From: Bacteroidota bacterium
Lineage (GTDB): Bacteria > Bacteroidota > Bacteroidia > Chitinophagales > Chitinophagaceae
Direction: 5' to 3'
Assembly: GCA_028876035.1 (NCBI GenBank)
Contig: JAGWTK010000168.1
Coordinates: forward strand, 1 to 7,952
Length of the DNA: 7,952 nt
The notes below the pieces were generated by a model. That model saw only the letters and a list, made by a program, of their open reading frames with translations, was not told the origin of the DNA and did no database searches. This document shows, one piece after another, positions 6,200-7,952 of this stretch (position 1 is its first letter; every line of letters starts with the position of its first letter). The translations under genes and the position numbers were made by a program.

Positions 6200-7219
6200 T
6201 TAGTAGTACAACGCATGGAACACCCATTTCCCCTGTCCGTTGACCTCAAGGGCGGGTGCAGGAAACTTGAGCACATTGACTGCACTAAAAACAGTCCGGA
6301 GGATTTTACTCTTAGTTTTAATTTTTGTGAGGTCAATATCGGGCGCAATAAAAAATCTCCTCATCCTTGGAATATCCCGGCGATCATGAAAAATGCCCTG
6401 TTTATCTGTCCAGGTATTTTGTGTACCTCCCAGCATTCCATCTGCCCCGTATCCTACTGAAAGATTCAACCACGCAGGCCATTTCGATTGCGGAAAAAAA
6501 GAATGAATATTGGCGCTGAACCAGTAGGTCTGCGAATTATAATCCTTGAGCATGCGTTCAGGCAAAGAGGTACCAAAAAGATCATTCCGCCGGCTGATCA
6601 ATTCGGGTGCATACTGAAATCCCCAATAACTTAGTTTGAGTTGGATTCGCTGTTCTTTCCAGTGCAGTTGCTGTGCGGCAAAGGCGGCAGCACCGAGCGC
6701 GTTCGCCGTCATATCGCCCCAGCTAAATCCCCATTCGGCGGAAAAACCGTCCTGTATTTCGATGATGCTCTGGTAGGCAATTGCGCTTATCCCTCCCAGT
6801 AAGACGGATTTTCTTTCGGAAAGCCCGGCCCATCTCCAGCTGGCTGCTGATACAGCGCCCAGGTTATAAGCCGTCCACATATGCCCCAGTTTGTCCATCT
6901 GCTCCCATTCATCGTTGTCGTTAAAAAAATGAAACGATGAACGCGGGTATTGGGAGTACCATGTTTTATTGAGAGAAATAAAGGTACCTGTCCAAAAACC
7001 AATATGCGCCGCACTCACTGTGAACACCCTGTTGCTTTTCGGGGTGACCAATTTGGCGGAGGTATCGATAGCGCGGTGTTTTTCTGCAAAGACCCCCGGG
7101 TGGCTGGTATCATCAATGGCCTGGGCCGAAGTAAAATGACTAATGATTGCAAAGGCCAGGAGAAGTGCCCACTGCTTGAAGCGGAGGAACAAAAACGTTT
7201 TTTTCTGGATGACGGCCAT
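6200..7219 (-). CDS. DUF2279 (YfiM-like) envelope protein of unknown function
   Basis: From the ATG at 7219 the protein has 339 aa. An in-frame TTG at 7228 would add three residues, but the ATG gives a normal signal peptide: MAVIQKKTFLFLRFKQ, then a hydrophobic core, with likely cleavage after TSAQ or nearby (about 30-33). Residues about 66-85 are hydrophobic. The DUF2279 core follows: FFNDNDEWEQMDKLGHMWTAY (near 98-118), hydrophobic helices at about 119-150, then EIQDGFSAEWGFSWGDMTAN (near 154-173) and a small-residue helix. The conserved Asp/His (MDKLGH) and GD-x-x-AN residues are all present, but no biochemical function is established that I know of. The C-terminal half (about 195-339) is beta-rich with alternating aromatic residues and may be outer-membrane associated. 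Its stop lies 34 bp from the convergent Lgt stop, with no obvious terminator between them. Confidence 0.87.
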   Translation of the reverse strand: MAVIQKKTFLFLRFKQWALLLAFAIISHFTSAQAIDDTSHPGVFAEKHRAIDTSAKLVTPKSNRVFTVSAAHIGFWTGTFISLNKTWYSQYPRSSFHFFNDNDEWEQMDKLGHMWTAYNLGAVSAASWRWAGLSERKSVLLGGISAIAYQSIIEIQDGFSAEWGFSWGDMTANALGAAAFAAQQLHWKEQRIQLKLSYWGFQYAPELISRRNDLFGTSLPERMLKDYNSQTYWFSANIHSFFPQSKWPAWLNLSVGYGADGMLGGTQNTWTDKQGIFHDRRDIPRMRRFFIAPDIDLTKIKTKSKILRTVFSAVNVLKFPAPALEVNGQGKWVFHALYY

Positions 7220-7225
7220 GGCTGC

Positions 7226-7233
7226 CAAAAATA
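7226..7233 (-). promoter_or_regulatory. Candidate -7 box (TATTTTTG) for the DUF2279 gene
   Basis: Minus-strand TATTTTTG matches TAnnTTTG exactly, but it ends only 6 bp before the ATG at 7219, so a transcript from it would have almost no leader. The nearest upstream TTG is about 25 bp away, slightly beyond the usual spacing. It overlaps the TTG that could serve as an alternative start, so the box and that start exclude each other. Confidence 0.25.
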
Positions 7234-7253
7234 CGGGTTCGGGCGGTTAATGG

Positions 7254-7283
7254 TTTGTCAATCCAAAGAAATCAATAACTTAG
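7254..7283 (+). promoter_or_regulatory. Candidate Bacteroidota promoter for the phospho-sugar mutase gene
   Basis: TTTG (7254-7257) and TAACTTAG (7276-7283, one mismatch from TAnnTTTG) are 18 bp apart, within the 17-23 bp reported for Bacteroidota promoters. Transcription would start near 7288-7290, leaving a leader of about 25 bases before the ATG at 7314. This is the only candidate in the window with both elements. Confidence 0.4.
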
Positions 7284-7313
7284 GCGCCAATAACTGTTTT
7301 AAACCATCCAATT

Positions 7314-7952
7314 ATGGAAGCTGCCATCCAAGCAAAAGTAGATACCTGGCTCAATGGAAATTTTGACCAGGCAACGAAGGACGAAATTCGCCGCCTGCAG
7401 AAAGAGAACCCCAAAGAACTGGAAGAATCATTTTATCGTAACCTCGAATTTGGAACCGGTGGTTTGCGCGGTATCATGGGCGTGGGCACCAACCGGATGA
7501 ATAAATACACCGTGGGCATGGCCACCCAGGGTTTCGCGAATTATATGAAAGCGCAGCTGCAGGGAGAGATCAAAGTAGCGCTTGCGCACGATAGCCGCAA
7601 CAACAGCCGATTTTTTGCGGAAACAGCCGCCAATGTGTTTGCCGCCAATGGCATCAAAGTCTTTTTGTTTGAAAGCCTGCGTCCGACGCCCGAACTCAGT
7701 TTCACCATTCGTCACCTCGGTCTGCAGGGCGGCGTGGTATGCACTGCTTCGCACAATCCAAAAGAGTATAATGGATACAAGGCGTATTGGACAGACGGCG
7801 GACAACTGGTCCCTCCGCACGACAAGGCGGTGATCAAAGAAGTGGACAAAATTGGATCAGTAGATGAAGTGAAATGGAGTGGTGGTGAAGCCAATATTAC
7901 CATCGTAGGAGCTGACATTGATGATGCGTATATGAAAATGGTAAAAGGACTG
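7314..7952 (+). CDS. Phospho-sugar mutase, phosphoglucomutase/phosphomannomutase family (N-terminal part, cut by window edge)
   Basis: An open frame of 213 codons begins at ATG 7314 and continues off the right edge. The family interconverts hexose or pentose 1- and 6(5)-phosphates through a phosphoserine enzyme with Mg2+, in the cytoplasm. Visible motifs are EFGTGGLRGIMGVGTNRMN (45-63), the phosphate-binding entry of domain 1; VALAHDSRNNS (88-98); FLFESLRPTPELSF (117-130); and the catalytic loop TASHNPKEYNGYK (144-156), where Ser146 is the phosphorylated residue. The FGTGGLRG spelling and the helical N-terminal extension of about 45 residues point to the PGM2/yeast-like subgroup of about 570-580 aa rather than bacterial ManB. 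The exact sugar cannot be decided without the missing C-terminal domains. It is divergent from the DUF2279 gene over a gap of 94 bp, with a candidate promoter in between. Confidence 0.95.
   Translation, partial: MEAAIQAKVDTWLNGNFDQATKDEIRRLQKENPKELEESFYRNLEFGTGGLRGIMGVGTNRMNKYTVGMATQGFANYMKAQLQGEIKVALAHDSRNNSRFFAETAANVFAANGIKVFLFESLRPTPELSFTIRHLGLQGGVVCTASHNPKEYNGYKAYWTDGGQLVPPHDKAVIKEVDKIGSVDEVKWSGGEANITIVGADIDDAYMKMVKGL

Noticed and set aside
6950..7366. 138-codon plus-strand open frame overlapping the DUF2279 and mutase starts
   Set aside because: It runs antisense to the DUF2279 signal peptide region and overlaps the well-supported start of the phospho-sugar mutase in another frame. The product has no family features.
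7428..7918. Minus-strand open frames of 130 and 68 codons inside the mutase gene
   Set aside because: They are antisense to a strongly supported gene with catalytic motifs and are shadows of its codon use.

Overview
The window looks like ordinary chromosomal DNA from a member of the Bacteroidota, most likely near Chitinophagales/Chitinophagaceae. The pointers are protein families and architectures typical of that phylum: a CHASE3-PAS sensor, an ECF sigma factor with a four-helix membrane partner, a long divergent Lgt and a DUF2279 protein. Genes lack clear Shine-Dalgarno sequences, and some carry TAnnTTTG-like -7 boxes upstream. There are no transposases, tRNAs, rRNAs, CRISPR arrays or phage genes. 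No gap between genes exceeds about 240 bp.

Layout. Left block, minus strand, read right to left: an ECF sigma factor (3505-3017), a four-TM putative anti-sigma or regulatory membrane protein (3015-2395) one base after it, a secreted protein with two Ig/cadherin-like domains (2320-1058), and after a 163 bp gap the N-terminal part of a CHASE3-PAS sensor protein (894-1, cut by the window edge). Middle block: an Hsp20 chaperone (4085-3663, minus) with a strong terminator (3610-3579), diverging across 237 bp from a BrxA/BrxB-type bacilliredoxin (4323-4736, plus), which ends in its own terminator. Right block: a 432-aa prolipoprotein diacylglyceryl transferase homologue (4867-6165, plus) convergent with a DUF2279 protein (7219-6200, minus). 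A phospho-sugar mutase (7314-7952, plus, cut by the window edge) is divergent from the DUF2279 gene.

How the genes may work together. The sigma factor and its membrane partner are almost certainly co-translated and probably form an envelope-responsive regulatory pair. The secreted protein may be in the same transcript or be a target, which is inference. Hsp20 and bacilliredoxin are both stress-protection proteins, but the sequence does not prove co-regulation. The Lgt homologue acts in lipoprotein maturation and the mutase in hexose-phosphate metabolism. I do not see a clearly new system. The best candidates for a second look are the sigma/membrane/secreted-protein cluster and the unusual Lgt active-site region with its long loop.
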